A stretch of DNA of 64,000 nucleotides from Phocoena phocoena (taxonomy: Eukaryota; Chordata; Mammalia; Artiodactyla; Phocoenidae), in NCBI RefSeq assembly GCF_963924675.1, contig NC_089234.1, positions 24,109,668 to 24,173,667 of the forward strand, read 5' to 3'. Positions 48,311-60,620 of this stretch are shown here, one piece after another. How positions within the stretch are numbered: position 1 is the stretch's first letter; each line of letters opens with the position of its first letter. A program made the translations under genes and the position numbers. The notes under the pieces were generated by a model. It was not told the DNA's origin, searched no databases, and saw only the letters and a program-made list of their open reading frames with translations.

Positions 48311-50199
48311 TGGTCTGGCCAACACCCCTTCCTTTTGGAAACTGTTCCTTTCACTCTATTTTATTCTGATAAGGCTGTCCATCAGAGAGTCTGACTCCTC
48401 AAGCTGACCGATAACTTGGTCCAGAAGTGGGGTGGACACATGAACCAAGCAGGGGCAACTTTTTCATAAACAAAAATAAGAAAGGAGAGGAGGACAAAGA
48501 GGGGAAGGAGAAAAGAGACTGACTCTCCTTTAGTCAATGCAAGTTCTAAGCTTCCATCTTTACCACCACATGGAGAGTGCCTCCTGGAAAACGAAGCTGA
48601 CAATGAGGAAAGCAGACTTGGAAGTGGAGAGAGGAAAAGACAGACTCAATCACACTGAGCCTCTAGATCCAGCCACAACTGAAGGCCACATCTACGCAGG
48701 ACCCCTTAGTTAAGGTTTAGTTACATTTTTTGTTTGGTTAAATGTTTTGTCTTAAACTAATTTGAGTTTACTTTCTGTCACTTGCACCCAAAGCTTCCTG
48801 ACCAGTACAGTGAATGCCTATCTCAGGCCATCCCATTTACTTTCACAAAGTGATCAAGGGATAGAATGTAGATGGCTCAGGGCAAACCATCCCACCGCGA
48901 AATCACAGCTCTACATCTGCCCAACCACTGATGCGTCTGAAGCAGTGCTTTGACTTTGTTCTGTTCTGTGGCATGTTATGTTTGCAATTTTTCAACAGCC
49001 TCTTGAATGGGTATCTAATACACTTTTACTTAGAACTGGGTGAGAAAATAATTCATAAGTATCTCAGAATATATTACTTCTAGAATAAAGCTCACTTTGT
49101 ATCCAGAAGCAATTACCCTAATGAGTAACAGTAAATCATTCATTCTTTAAAATCATGTGTATTTTTTAAATCTATTAGCTTTTATTATTTTCTGACAATC
49201 AAGAATTTCCTGATTATCTTTGTTATCTATTTTTCCTGATTATAACTTTTTAATACTTTGTACTCAATTTCTTAAAACCTTTAAACTGATGTGAAAGACG
49301 CCCATATTAAAGACCTCTTCTCCTCCTCCCACCTGATATCCACAAGCACCCTGCCTTCCAGAAAAACTGGTCCACTTCATCCCAGACTATCACATTCCTG
49401 TTTCTTCGAATCTGAACAGGCAGTTCTCTTGACCCACTCATCTTCCATTCACTCATCTAGAGATCTCAATACTAGCCTGTCTTCAAGGGTCGGTCAGGTC
49501 CCATCTCATCTTTGAAACAGTACTAGACATCCTAGCTCAGTTAACTCTCTCCTCTCTGAGTTTGTACCTGTTTGCTATTTGATATATAATTGGTAGAATA
49601 CTGATCCATATTCAGGATTGGTTCTACAGCCTTGAGGAGGCTCCTGAGTAAAAGATTTCCCTACACACCACCATGATCTTCCTTCAGGAGCTCTGCACAC
49701 ATGTCCAGTGGTGGTGATGATGATGGTGATGACACAGTGATGATGACCAGGCAATCAGAGACTAAAGCTAAAGCCCAAAGTATTCAGTCTGTGAGAAGTT
49801 GGTGGTCCAGGCTTTTATCCTTTTATACCTATACCCTTGGGCCTTTTCTATGCAAAGGGGTCCCAGGAACCAGTGATTCAGGCACTCAAGAAGCAAACTG
49901 ATTCTAAGGAACAAGATGGATCACATCTGCTTACAATGACCCAACGTTTTCTCACTGAACCTCAAACACTTAGAGTTCATAGGGTCCTAGAATACCCTTC
50001 CTTTTCCCATGCCCTTCATCCAAGGGCTACCTAGCCTCTAGACCCTTCTGTTGTGAGAATACAGGGACCTATGCTGCTTCCTTGACCCCTCCATCCCACA
50101 GTGACCCAACCTTCTCCAAAATCATACTAAAGGGAAAGCTTTCATGGCTCATCATGGATAACCGATTACATGCTTCCCTGTGTTATTTCACTGTCTTCT
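47581..50199. other. Mostly unique sequence, no supported gene
   Basis: Holds the GT microsatellite listed separately and a stretch at 49280-49560 resembling L2 in forward orientation ('ttgtacctgtttgctatttg'). Confidence 0.4.
48243..48309 (+). repeat. (GT)n microsatellite
   Basis: About 33 GT units with one T interruption, preceded by a CT-rich tract at 48212-48240. Likely length-variable. Confidence 0.97.
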
Positions 50200-50330
50200 C
50201 ATCGCCTCAACTAGACTACAGGTTCCCCAGGGCAGGGACAATTCTTTGCACAGCTTGGTATCCTTCCCTTTGTCCAGTCCAGAGTCACACAGGGTAAGCA
50301 TTCAATAGGCATTTGTTCGATGAGGAGTCT
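50200..50330 (+). repeat. L2 LINE 3' end
   Basis: 'actacaggttccccagggca', 'aagcattcaataggcatttg' match an L2 end. Confidence 0.6.
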
Positions 50331-50649
50331 AATTAGATTCCCTTATAGTGAAATCACTCCTCTTTCTTCCTAAAAGGCTTGTATTTAATTTGTGAGAGCT
50401 GATACACAGGTGTGTGTATGTGTACCTGTGCTGAACAGAATGGCCAGCAATAGGCTGAACCATGGGAGTGACGGTGAAAGGCCTGTTGACTATCAAATGC
50501 AAAACAAAACCCTAAAAATTATCACCCAGGAACTTGCACAAATGGAATTTGTTTTGTGCTCAAAGTGGTGTATGGAAGCATACATAGGCTGTGTGGACAC
50601 AACTTTGAGATGCCCTGTGGGTTGTTATTTGTAGAAAGAGACTAAAAGG

Positions 50650-50840
50650 AAATTTCCTACAAAGCAGGAAACCGAGGTCTTAGATCCCAGTCTGATCACT
50701 GGTCCAGTATGACTTTGCATGCGCCAGGAAGCTCTGACCCTCTGATTTTCATCTTTAAAATGGGGCTACTAATGCCTGCCCTCCTCCACAAGAGTGTTGT
50801 GCAAAGGAAAGGAGGAAGTGCCTTGAGAAAACAAAAGTGC
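50650..50840 (+). repeat. MIR SINE
   Basis: 'attttcatctttaaaatggg', 'agagtgttgtgcaaaggaaa' and a 'gtgccttgagaa' tail mark the MIR core. Confidence 0.6.
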
Positions 50841-51436
50841 TACATAATGGACTTGCATGGTCATGGGATGTTCCAATTAATGGTCCTCATGAAAACCTCC
50901 TCCCCCGAACTCGAGGTAACAGTGCACAAAACCCTTTAAAAGTTGCCCTCCATTAAAGCACAACGGAGGCAGGCAGCAGGCAGCATTGGGTGTACTGGGT
51001 TTTAATCGTGGGTGACGGAATTAAACTACAGGCAGAATCATGAATATGCTGCATGGCCTCATTTAACTAGACCCTTCACTTAGATGCACTAATGGGGCTA
51101 TAGATCAACTACTATGTCACAGAGAGTGTCCTGGATGCATTTTAAAATTAACTATTCATAGAGGATCCTTTTTGATGCTTATTCACATGTTGGCGGCTTA
51201 ACACCCGGCGATGCACCTGTTCTCTTTGAATAGCCCCCTTGTCGTGTAAAGCCTGAAACACCTGTGAACATTTTAACTGGCTTGGGTAGCAGCCCTGTGA
51301 TCATCTGCAAACATGCTCGGATCAAAGCCCATATCCCAAAACTACGAAGGAAGAAAACACGGCTTATCCTGGAATCAGCACATAGGCAAAGCCCACCACC
51401 AGGAAAAGTTCTCTGTGACATAAAAACAAGTGGCCA

Positions 51437-51650
51437 GGGCTTCCCTGGTGGCGCAGTGGTTGGGAGTCCGCCTGCCGATGCAGGGGACGCAGGTTCGTGC
51501 CCCGGTCCGGGAGGATCCCACATGACGCGGAGCGGCTGGGCCCGTGAGCCATGGCCGCTGGGCCTGCGTGTCCGGAGCCTGTGCTCCGCAATGGGAGAGG
51601 CCACAACAGTGGGAGGCCCAAGTACCAAAAAAAAAAAAAAAAAAAAAAAA
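51437..51650 (+). mobile_element. CHR SINE (copy 8)
   Basis: Full-length with about 27 A's at the end. Perfect TSD aaaaacaagtggcca at 51422-51436 and 51651-51665, suggesting a recent insertion. Confidence 0.97.
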
Positions 51651-52078
51651 AAAAACAAGTGGCCAACAAGACCTAGGCAATCTGGCCGAAACAAACTTTT
51701 ACCAAGTAGGACATCAGTGCACCAGACTCTTTCCTTGTCCAAATCTATATCTGATAGCCAATCTCTCCTGAGAAATCAGTGCTTGGTTGTGTGCTAAGGA
51801 GAGGGGTGCTCCTGTAATCTCTCATCAAGCTGCACCTAGCCTTCGATTCGATTCAACAACTGATGGCTCAGCCCCTATTGTGTGTTCAAACCCGTGTGAG
51901 TCTAGGGTCATGTGTTTAAACGGTATAACGGGCGTTTGAACAAGGATATTCACTGAAGTTCTGTTTACTATATTTAAAATCTGGAAACATGGATATCCAC
52001 TAACGGATATCTTCTTAAATAAACTTTAGTGCGGCCATTCAATGGAGTATTATGCACAAACAAAAAAGAATGAAATAG

Positions 52079-52389
52079 GACTTCCCTGGTGGCACAGTGG
52101 TTAAGAATCCCCCTGCCAATACAGGGGTCACGGGTTCAAGCCCTGATCTGGGAAGATCCCACATGCCACGGAGCAACTAAGCCCACAAGCCACAACTACT
52201 GAGCCTACACGCCACAACTACTGAAGCCTGTGCGCCTAGAGCCTGTGCCCTGCAACAAGAGAAGCCACCACAATGAGAAGCCTGTGCACTGCAATGAAGA
52301 GTAGCCCCTGCTCAGTGCAACTAGAGGAAGCCCATGCACAGCAGCGAAGACCCAACGCAGCGAAAAATAAATAAATTTATTAATTAAAA
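52079..52389 (+). mobile_element. Long CHR-like SINE (third copy)
   Basis: Head gacttccctggtggcacagt, repeated 'ccacaactact' units, tail ending cagcgaaaaataaataaat. TSD aaaaaagaatgaaatag (52062-52078) and aaaaaagaatgaagtag (52390-52406), one mismatch. Confidence 0.95.
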
Positions 52390-52715
52390 AAAAAAGAATG
52401 AAGTAGATTTATATGTAAGGATCTGCAAAGATATTCTATTAGAAGTGAACAAAGGCAATACACAGTAGAATGTACAATAGGATCTTACTCTATATATATA
52501 TACACACACATATATATACATGCATGTGGACACACATATATCACTATAACTCTGTATGCATATGATCATACATGTATAGAAGAAAGCTGAGGGCGACATG
52601 TCCTAAATACATATCACTATGTATAGTGATGGGTATTAACTACATTTACTGTGGTGATCATTTCACAATATAAACAAATATCAAATCATTATGTTGTACA
52701 CCCGAAACTAATATA

Positions 52716-52893
52716 CAGTTGACCTTTGAACAATAAGGGGGTTAATCTGGGTTCAGTCAGTCCTCTCTGTCAATGGTTCCTCTTCATCCTTGGATTCAAC
52801 CAATCACAGACTGTGTAGTACTGTAGCACTGAACAGTATCTGCAGATAAGTGGACCCGGGGAAGTTCAAACCCTCATTGTTCGAGGGTCAGTG
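52716..52893. mobile_element. Tigger-type MITE in L1 tail
   Basis: 178 bases with inverted ends cagttgacctttgaacaa and (complement) cactgaccctcgaacaa, flanked by TA on both sides (52714-52715, 52894-52895). Removing it and one TA restores the L1 phrase ctaatataacgttatatgtc. The subfamily name is not certain. Confidence 0.82.
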
Positions 52894-53489
52894 TAACGTT
52901 ATATGTCAATTATATCTCAATTTTTTAAAATGGTGTACTAGACCCTCTTCCCTTTAGTATCATAACCATTCCCACTGGTAACCATCACCTAAGCTCCCTA
53001 ACGCCCCAGCAAATAAGAAACCACAAATACACTCTGAGGGACACACTCGTGCGTGCACACACGCACACATGTGGAAGACTGAAAGGGCAGGTGTGAATGA
53101 CAACGCCTTCCCTCTTCCCTCTACTGGGTTTACAACACTTCTTTTCCTCATTAATTCCTCACTAACAGATTGAATTTGTTCAAGCTCTTCCTAAAAGTGA
53201 AAATATCTTTGGGAAGGTCCTGCAGAGAGCATATGATTTCTAGTAAAACTTTAAAAAGAACCACAATGATAAAATTCCATTAGACAAAGCTGATCCGAAT
53301 GTCCCAGACCACTTCTTATAACGAAGTTTGATGTGACTCACCAGGAGGGCTTCCTTCATAGCTCCAAAGCATTCCTACTTGCACGGAAATTTATTGAGCT
53401 CTGATGATGACTGCATATTCAGTATTTTCCCAAAATACAGACAAGTTCCTTGAACTTTTATAGCTATGTATTTTATAAAATTCTAAAGC

Positions 53490-53620
53490 TAATAAAAGCT
53501 ACATTTACAGAGGACCTACTGTTTTTCAAGCATTACGTTAGGCACTTATATCAATGACCTCATTTACTTATTACAAGACAGAGGTGTCTTAGGTGCAGAA
53601 CCTAGGTCTCTGAAAACTGA
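53490..53620 (-). repeat. MIR-like SINE
   Basis: 'agaggacctactgtttttca' and 'tcaatgacctcatttactta' match the reverse-strand MIR left part. Confidence 0.5.
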
Positions 53621-54639
53621 GATTTGCATGCAGGAGGATTTTTGTGGGGGAGTAGCGGGGAGGCTCAAGGTAAACACTCATGGGGAAGTGAAGGCTGTAG
53701 GGCCAGGCAGAGGGAAATGAAGTCTCCCTCTCCATGAGGGCAGAGGGATGATGCAGCCAAAACAGAGGTCTCAGCCCACCCATGAGAGCTCTGGAATTAT
53801 CCGGCCTTACATCAAGATAGCCAGGCCGTTACACCTTTGACATGGACATAGGCTGCCTCCAGGGAGTGGGCATGACCTTGAGCTAGGCAGCGCTCTTAGG
53901 CTGAGGGCCATTCCTAGGAAGGATTCAGCCGCCAACGGAACTCCCAGCAGCTGCGGGGATGAAGGCTTATCCCGAAAGGGTAGATCTTCACGATGCAGCA
54001 CAGCACCTAATGCACGTGCGATGATAAAAATCCATGTTCCAGAAATGAGGGCACAGCAACAGAGAAATTAAGTTACTAGCCAAAGGTAAGCTGAGAGGCA
54101 GGACTCCTTCCTCCGAAACTCCTTCCCTAATGCCACGCTGCCGCCTCAAACGGAGTACCTACCCACTTGGGGCATCCGCCTCAGAGAAGGTGTAGTTTCT
54201 GGTCTACATCTCACCCTTCAAATTTGGACTTCTAGGCTGATAAGCATATCCATTTGCCCACCAAGAGGAAAGGGAGAAAAGCATTCTTGAGTCTGATGGT
54301 AAAAGGAATCTATCAAGCAGAAGACATCTGTCACAAACACAGGAGAGGGGCTTTGAGAACAAACACACAGGTAACTAAGGCTCTGTCGCTCTGTAGTCAC
54401 TTTGGCTCTCTTGCGCCTGGCACAGAAACTCTGCTTATCCTACTTATACTGTGGGTCTTACTGAAAGAGGTTTGGTTTCAAATGGATGCTTAAAAATCCA
54501 TTTATTCTACTCCATTTCTACTCTCCAGGTCCTATAATAAGCCATCAAAATTAGAAGCCATATATGATAAATTGGATCACAGAGGAATGCACATTTTGGC
54601 ACATGGAAGAAAAGAAAAAGAGGGAGGAGAGAAGAAAGG
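53621..54639. other. Unique sequence, no supported gene
   Basis: A weak reverse-strand MIR may lie at 54040-54130 ('aaattaagttactagccaaa'). No domain-bearing frame. Confidence 0.4.
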
Positions 54640-54835
54640 TGACTAAAAGAATCTCCTCTGTGCATAAGGCATCCATCTCAGCTGAATCGATTTAGTTATT
54701 CTTAAAGGTTCAGTTTCCCCTGTTGTTAAATGGAGAACAATGACACACAAGCCTCAGCAGGTCAGTGTGAAGATTCAGCAAGACTGTGAACGTTCCGTGC
54801 GTAGCGCTGGGAATATACAGCATGAGCACTTACTA
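54640..54835 (+). repeat. MIR-like SINE
   Basis: 'ttcagtttcccctgttgtta', 'tgtgaagattcagcaagac' and 'agcactta' type tail. Confidence 0.5.
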
Positions 54836-55325
54836 AACGTCAGCTCTTGGTTATTACTGTCAGGTCTGTTACCACAATCATCAGTAGTCTCCCGATAGCC
54901 AACTGTAGCAGGAAAAGTCAGAATGAACCAAAGTGCGGTACATAAGTTCGGTTTTTCTGAACTTTCTGCGAAGTATGTTGGCTTAAAATGACTCTGCTTT
55001 CCTATCTTTAGAGATGCCTCCCCAAAATGGCAAGTCCTTCTCAAAATTTCCCACCCTCTCTTGCGTTTCACAGCTTATGGTGTGGCCGGCTGAAATGACA
55101 GAAGCTCACCCTCACTGCCTGTGCGTAAACCTCACACACTCGGCGAGGGCGTAGTCACTTCCCACCTGTGCACTGGAGCTCAGCCGACCTGCCTTTGCTT
55201 CCTGGCTTCATGAGTTAAGGATAAGGCAGGAATGAATTGGTGTTTTCTCTTCTGATGGAAAAAGCAAGGGTCCTGGATCTGCCAGCCCCACAGAGACTAT
55301 CTTATGGTTGTTAAAACTATTTGTG

Positions 55326-55534
55326 GGGCTTCCCTGGTGGCGCAGTGGTTGAGAGTCCGCCTGCCGAAGCAGGGGACACGGGTTCGTGCCCCGGTCTGGG
55401 ATGATCCCACATGCCGCGGAGCGGCTGGGTCCGTGAGCCATGGCCGCTGAGCCTGCGCGTCCGGAGCCTGTGCTCCACAACGGGAGAGGCCACAAGAGTG
55501 AGAGGCCCGCGTACCGCCAAAAAAAAAAAAAAAA
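55326..55534 (+). mobile_element. CHR SINE (copy 9)
   Basis: Full-length plus-strand copy. TSD aaaactatttgtg at 55313-55325 and again at about 55535-55547. Confidence 0.97.
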
Positions 55535-55627
55535 AAAACTATTTGTGAATCCCCTAAGAATAGCAAGCCTTGAAGCCTAGGTGGCTGGGAGAGGGTTCAT
55601 TGCATGAGGAATACCCCTGGCGTAGAC

Positions 55628-55800
55628 CAGTGTTTCTAAGTGGGTGGTCCCCAGGTGATCTCCATCTAAATCACCCTGGTAGCTTGTTTAAAATGCAGAT
55701 TTCCAGGACCCAGTCAGCATCTTTGGGGTGGAGGCGGGAAGCTACCTATTTAAACAGATTTCAAGATGATTCTCATTCCCCTACAGTTTGAAGGCCCCTA
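55628..55800. mobile_element. MER5-like hAT MITE
   Basis: Starts ccagtgtttctaagtgggtg and includes 'ctaaatcaccctggtagctt' and 'tgcagatttccaggaccca', typical MER5-type blocks. The terminal repeats are worn. Confidence 0.6.
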
Positions 55801-58785
55801 GAATACAGTCATGCTTTTCTTTACAGCCTACATCACCAGACTTGGTCATCATGATTGTTTTTAACTTCCCTAATCCCTGCCTCCATATGTCCCAAAGATT
55901 TACTCAGTAGTCAGCAAATCCTTATTTTACACTTGACAGTGTGTAGTCTATTAATGTCCCTGGGGTTTCCTGATCCATGGGGAGAGGTTCTATTTTCTCA
56001 GGTAAAGTGTAAGCTTGACAAGAACAAGAATGATGACTCATTCAACAAATATGAGACATCCAAAAAACAAAAAAAATGGGGCATCCAAATATGGGTGCCC
56101 ATCCCTCTACAGGTGCCATAAGGTATAAAAAAGTCTAGCCATGGGCCAACCTTTCAGGAGTTCATTGTGTATACACACAAAACTCCATCCATGGTGTGCC
56201 CTAAGGCCTCAGAGACACTTTGCATCAAAAGCTACCCTTGACCCCTGAAGCACGTGTAATCCAGACCTGGGGCTGAAGGCCAATGCCCAGGTTTCTTTTC
56301 TCTGCTGCTGTGGACACAGACGTACCGCCCCCTGCCATTCACCTTTCCCTCTGTTCTTTCCCCCCAAGGCCTCCCATGTCCTCTACTCCCCCGCTCTTCC
56401 TCAAATGATGAGAGAGGCAGATGAAGGCTCAATTCCTTCTCTAGATCCATGTTGAGATGGTCCCATCTCAGAAAGATTGCCAGGTTGCTAAAAGACACCA
56501 GCCGCAAAAGCCAGTACCCAATCACCTGCCCTTAAATCAAGTCCGGATCAATTCAGAAATGTATTAATGTGTCCACACCGCACGGTGAGAAGTCAGCCAC
56601 TTGTCCCAAGTGGGAGGTCAAGTATAAAACAGAAGTTCAACACACACCATAGACCATTTAATTCGCAAAAATGGGCACGCATGGAAACATCACAAGCCAT
56701 GCAGTGCAGACATACATCGTGAAGGATAGAGCAGCCAACTACTGTAACTGTAGCATCTACTCCATGTCTTAAGCAAAAGGAACAGAGATGTTACAAGAGA
56801 GAGGAGGAAAACCATGGGTGAGTGTTGTCCCAAAACCAAGGTCAAATGCTCCAGACCAGACCAGGAAGAGGAAAACTAAATGGCCCAAGTGGGGAGGGGG
56901 ATGAATCAGGAAACACTTCCCAGAGGATGTGATGTAAAGCCAGTCCTGCTTTTTTTCTCTTTTATTGGTACTGATCCCGCAGAGCCTTCTCTATTTCTGT
57001 TCCTTTTAATAATATTTTTTTGAGTTTTCCAAACCCACACAAAACAACTTCTTCCAACCCTCCCACTCTGGTCATCTTCACTCCTCCCACTACCACTCCC
57101 ATCATAGCCTGGCTGCTACTACAGTGGGTCAGCCCTAGTCTGACAGGTCCAGGGGTCCCCCTGTCACTGCGGATGGAATTCCTCCATTTGGTTGCTATGA
57201 CACAATGGAGCTAGGACTCTCCAGCCTTGTTACCATGGAATCCTTCCTTCTCCATCCTTTACCGCACGTCAGGGGGGCACAGCACTGCAGGACAAGCTGC
57301 CCACAGGCTGCTGGCCAAGCCCATCCCCCTGGACACTGTCCTAAAGGACACAGTGGTTGAAGCCAGCTGCAGTCACACAGCTGAACGAAGGCAGTCTGCA
57401 GAGTTTTCCAGCAGACCCCTCAAAAGATTAACTGCGTAGAAACAGCCTTTTAAGATCTGTATCTGAAAAACAAAGTGCTCGCAACACATGTGGTGCTCTC
57501 TTTCGTGAAGGAACCACGGAGTCATTGGTAACAGAGGGGTACCCTTAGCACAATCTTGCCTGGCCCTGAGAGGCACAGTCAGGGGTCAGCAGTACCTGTT
57601 TGGAGCACGGATCACTGGGAAACACCTGTTGCCCACCCACTACCCCGGAACCCAAGACCTTGCCTTCACTCAGTGTTCTCAGGATGATGAACAGGGGCAG
57701 AAGGAGGGACATGAAAGAAGAAAAGGCTTATCTCTGTACAGTGAGAAAAAATAAAGCTTCCTGTTGCACAGACGCGCACAGCTCTGAACTAACATCCTGG
57801 GTTACATGAGGATCTGTCCAGCTCTGAGGAGGGCAAAGCACCCCAGACAAGGTAACACGAGACCTGGGTTCTAATCCTGCCTCAACCCTGTGATTTGGGC
57901 AAAGAATTTCTTCTTCGTGAATCTCCCTCCTCATCCAAAAAGCATGGGGCCCTGAGCAGATCATCTCCCCAGGCCGCACCCAAGTAGCCAGACTTCACTA
58001 TTAGTGGGGGCTCCGGGGATGGGACTTCTGAGCCTGCCCTCCTCAGGGGAGCAAAGCAGCAGAAATCAGGCTACCGGGGACTGGATCCTCAAATCCACAC
58101 CCCATGCCCTGCCCCCAAGGAGTCCCAGGGTCCAGAGAAGGGCTTCATCACCAAGAACAGGCCCTTGTGGGTACTGCCTCCCCGGGAGTAGCTATATTTA
58201 TAAGGGAATCTCCCACCTGCAGGCAAAGGATAAAAGATACTCCAGCCCCTCCTCGAAGTGCCAAAACTCGGAGCTGAGCCAGGCACTGTAGCTACTCCTC
58301 AACAAACATCCTACATACTTTCCAAAGATCCTCTCCATTGGCTAGACAGTAACCAAACTGAAGAAGTCCAAAGAAACTTACCTGAAAACTAAAACACGCA
58401 GAAGGAGAGAACATGACGGTACCACACACTGGAGGTATCTGCTCCAAATTTAACTAATGCGGCCACAGACAAGGTGGGAAGATACAGTTTGCAGAGGAAT
58501 CAGTCCCCACATCCCTTCTTCTCTGTTCAACACATCTAGGGAGTCCTGACCCGGAATTCCTCCTCTCCAGGCCTTCACTGACCGCACATGCCTCACGCTG
58601 CAGCGCGTCCACAAATGGCACTGGGCTGGGGAGCGCGGGTACGATGGTGAACCAGCTACCAAGGCCCTTGCCTTACAGGTGTTATCATCCAGTGGGGGAG
58701 ACTGACAAAAGAGAAAGAAATTAAATCCCAAGTCGTAATAAACCCTTGTGAGAGGAAACAGCGTGTTATAGTAAACAAAATAATT
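55801..58785. other. Unique sequence, no supported gene
   Basis: No recent insertion. A weak MIR-like segment lies at 57855-57960 ('cctgggttctaatcctgcct'). Open frames are short and overlap on both strands. Confidence 0.4.
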
Positions 58786-58789
58786 CTCT

Positions 58790-59340
58790 AGGGGAAAGGA
58801 GAGTTAGGGCAGGTCTCTCTGATGAGGTGACATTTAAGCTGAGATATGAAGAATGATATGGGGCCAGTCTCATGAACAGTGAGAAGATCGGAGTGTTCAT
58901 GAAGAGCCAACAGCACGTGCAAAGGCCCTGAGGCATGAATGGTTAAAGACATAATTCAAGGAACTTCCAATGTGGATGAAGAGACAGATATGCAAACAAA
59001 CAGCCACAATTTCATAAGGTAACAGAGAACAAAGTGAGCAGAACCAAAGTGAGCAGAGAAAGAGTTGCTGAAAGCCAAGTTGGCCAGGAGCTGGCTGATC
59101 AGGAGGGCTTCTCGGAGGAGGAGTTATCTGAGGTGAATCTTGAAGGATGAGTGGATTTTGCCAAGGCAGGAGAAACACAGAATGTACAAAGGGCTCGAGG
59201 TGTGAGGGACGTAGAGCTTTCCTGAACCACAGGCAGTTCCATTTACCTGGAGCCTCAGGTGGGAGGAAAGGAGTGACGGAATGTGAAGCAAGAAACAGAT
59301 AAAGGGTTCAAATCACGAAGGGCCTTGTGTGCCCAGGCAA
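58790..59340 (-). repeat. L2-like LINE relic, possibly two copies
   Basis: Two similar series of phrases: 'gatgaggtgacatttaagct' with 'cagcacgtgcaaaggccctg' (58820-58935), then 'gagttatctgaggtgaatct' with 'cgaagggccttgtgtgccca' (59120-59335). Orientation is inferred from the relation to L2 ends elsewhere. Confidence 0.45.
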
Positions 59341-60229
59341 GAAGAAGGAAGAAGGGGAACCAGAACTTGAGTCCCCTAAATGGCTGGAGCAACAGAACGT
59401 TAACTGGGTAACAGGTCACTTCCAGCTATGCTCAGAACGCACGGCCCCTCTGCATGACACGTCCTCGCCTCCCCCGCACGCCTGCCTACCTGGAGGGGAG
59501 GGGGCTCATCTCCCAAGGGTCACACAGCACCTGCCCTGGTGTGCTTCCTCGTTGCAGGGGACCCAGGGCCCTGCTGCCAAGGGCCAGTCTTGCCGGGGAG
59601 GTGGCGGGGGTCAGCACGCGGAGGGGCAGAAGCCCGTGGGTGTGGAACAGCAGGTACCCAAGGATGCGTCAGAACCCCACCCACACCAGCTCTCTCAACA
59701 AGGCTGGTACGGGGGGGAATTCAAGAGAGACGGAGAACAAGAGAGGAGAGGGAAGGAGAGAGGAAGGAAAGAGGACAGAGAGGAGGAGAGACAAGCAGAA
59801 ACAGGAGGATGGGAGCTGAGGCTGCTCTACACACGCCCCAAGGTGGGAAAGCTCCAGGCACCGCTGGCTGATTCTTTCAAGAAGAAAACAGAAGCGGTCC
59901 CCACCGCTGTGTTCCTGCCACTGGGAACTGCAGTGTGGTCTCTCCACACACACTGCTACTCTCCCTGCCCACGGCCTGCTGGCAGGCGCCTGACTCTACG
60001 CGCTCTGATTCACAACGCCCTCTGCATCCGCCAAGCACGCAGCTTCTGTGCCACAGCCGAGTCCTCCCCCAACTCCCCCCCCCCCCCCCCCACAGCCTCT
60101 GCCTGGGCAGCTCCCCTTGCCCCTCCTGCCCCAGCCTCCATAGGCCCCCACTTCTTCCAAGGCCTCTCTGACCATTTCTGGGACTGTCCTAGGGGATCCA
60201 GACCCTGCTTCTAAAGGGCTCAATTGGTT
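59341..60229. other. GC-rich unique stretch with purine and C runs
   Basis: A purine-rich tract lies at 59725-59810 and a 17-base C run at 60075-60091. A 295-codon frame (59327-60214) spans it but starts in an L2-like relic, is low complexity and shows no domain, so it is not called as a gene. Confidence 0.5.
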
Positions 60230-60330
60230 AAGATTCCCAGACAAAATACAGTCGTTAAATATGAATTTCAGATAAACAACAAATTGATTTGTACTTTCAT
60301 TTGCTCAATCTGGCAATGCCGTGACTGACG
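60230..60330. repeat. Palindromic DNA-element fragment
   Basis: 'tgaatttcagataaacaaca' with a nearby 'cagacaaaatacagtcgtta' resembles a MER53-like palindromic DNA element. Weak. Confidence 0.35.
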
Positions 60331-60384
60331 GTTCAGGTATGCAAACCCTCTCGCTTTTGCTCCAAATTCCTCTCTGAAACTACA

Positions 60385-60620
60385 GGTGATGAGGATAGCT
60401 AACATTTTTGAGCTGTCATGTACCAGGCACTGTGCAAAAAGAACCACGTGCCTTATTGCATCACATCCTCACAACAACCCTATGAGGTCAGTATTATTAT
60501 CATCTCCATTCTTCAGGTGAAGAAGCTGAGGCTTACAGCTTGTCTGAGGGCACACAGCTAGGAAGCGGGAGCTAAGACTGGACCCACCAGAATCAGACTT
60601 CAGAGCCTGTGCCCTAAGCT
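60385..60620 (-). repeat. MIR SINE, nearly full length
   Basis: The best-preserved MIR in the window: 'gtaccaggcactgtgcaaaa', 'cctcacaacaaccctatgag', 'gtgaagaagctgaggcttac', 'gcacacagctaggaagcgg', 'cagagcctgtgccctaag'. Confidence 0.82.

Larger units (their letters stand above)
51915..52928 (+). mobile_element. Old L1 3' region with two nested insertions
   Basis: L1 pattern: gaacaaggatattcactga, 'caatggagtattatgcacaa', then 'gtggtgatcatttcacaata', 'tcattatgttgtacacccga' and a final 'tatgtcaattatatctcaat'. It contains a long CHR-like SINE (52079-52389) and a MITE (52716-52893), and an AT/CA simple repeat at 52491-52545. It may be two neighbouring L1 pieces rather than one. Confidence 0.65.

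Noticed and set aside
51179..51742. Open frames of up to 187 codons on both strands
   Set aside because: They are a CHR SINE and its A-tail read through; the same peptides recur at every CHR copy (2.4, 14.9, 18.9, 24.1, 28.8, 32.1, 41.2 and 55.4 kb).
59327..60214. A 295-codon open frame on the plus strand
   Set aside because: It starts inside an L2-like relic, crosses a purine tract and a C17 run, has low-complexity composition and no recognisable domain.
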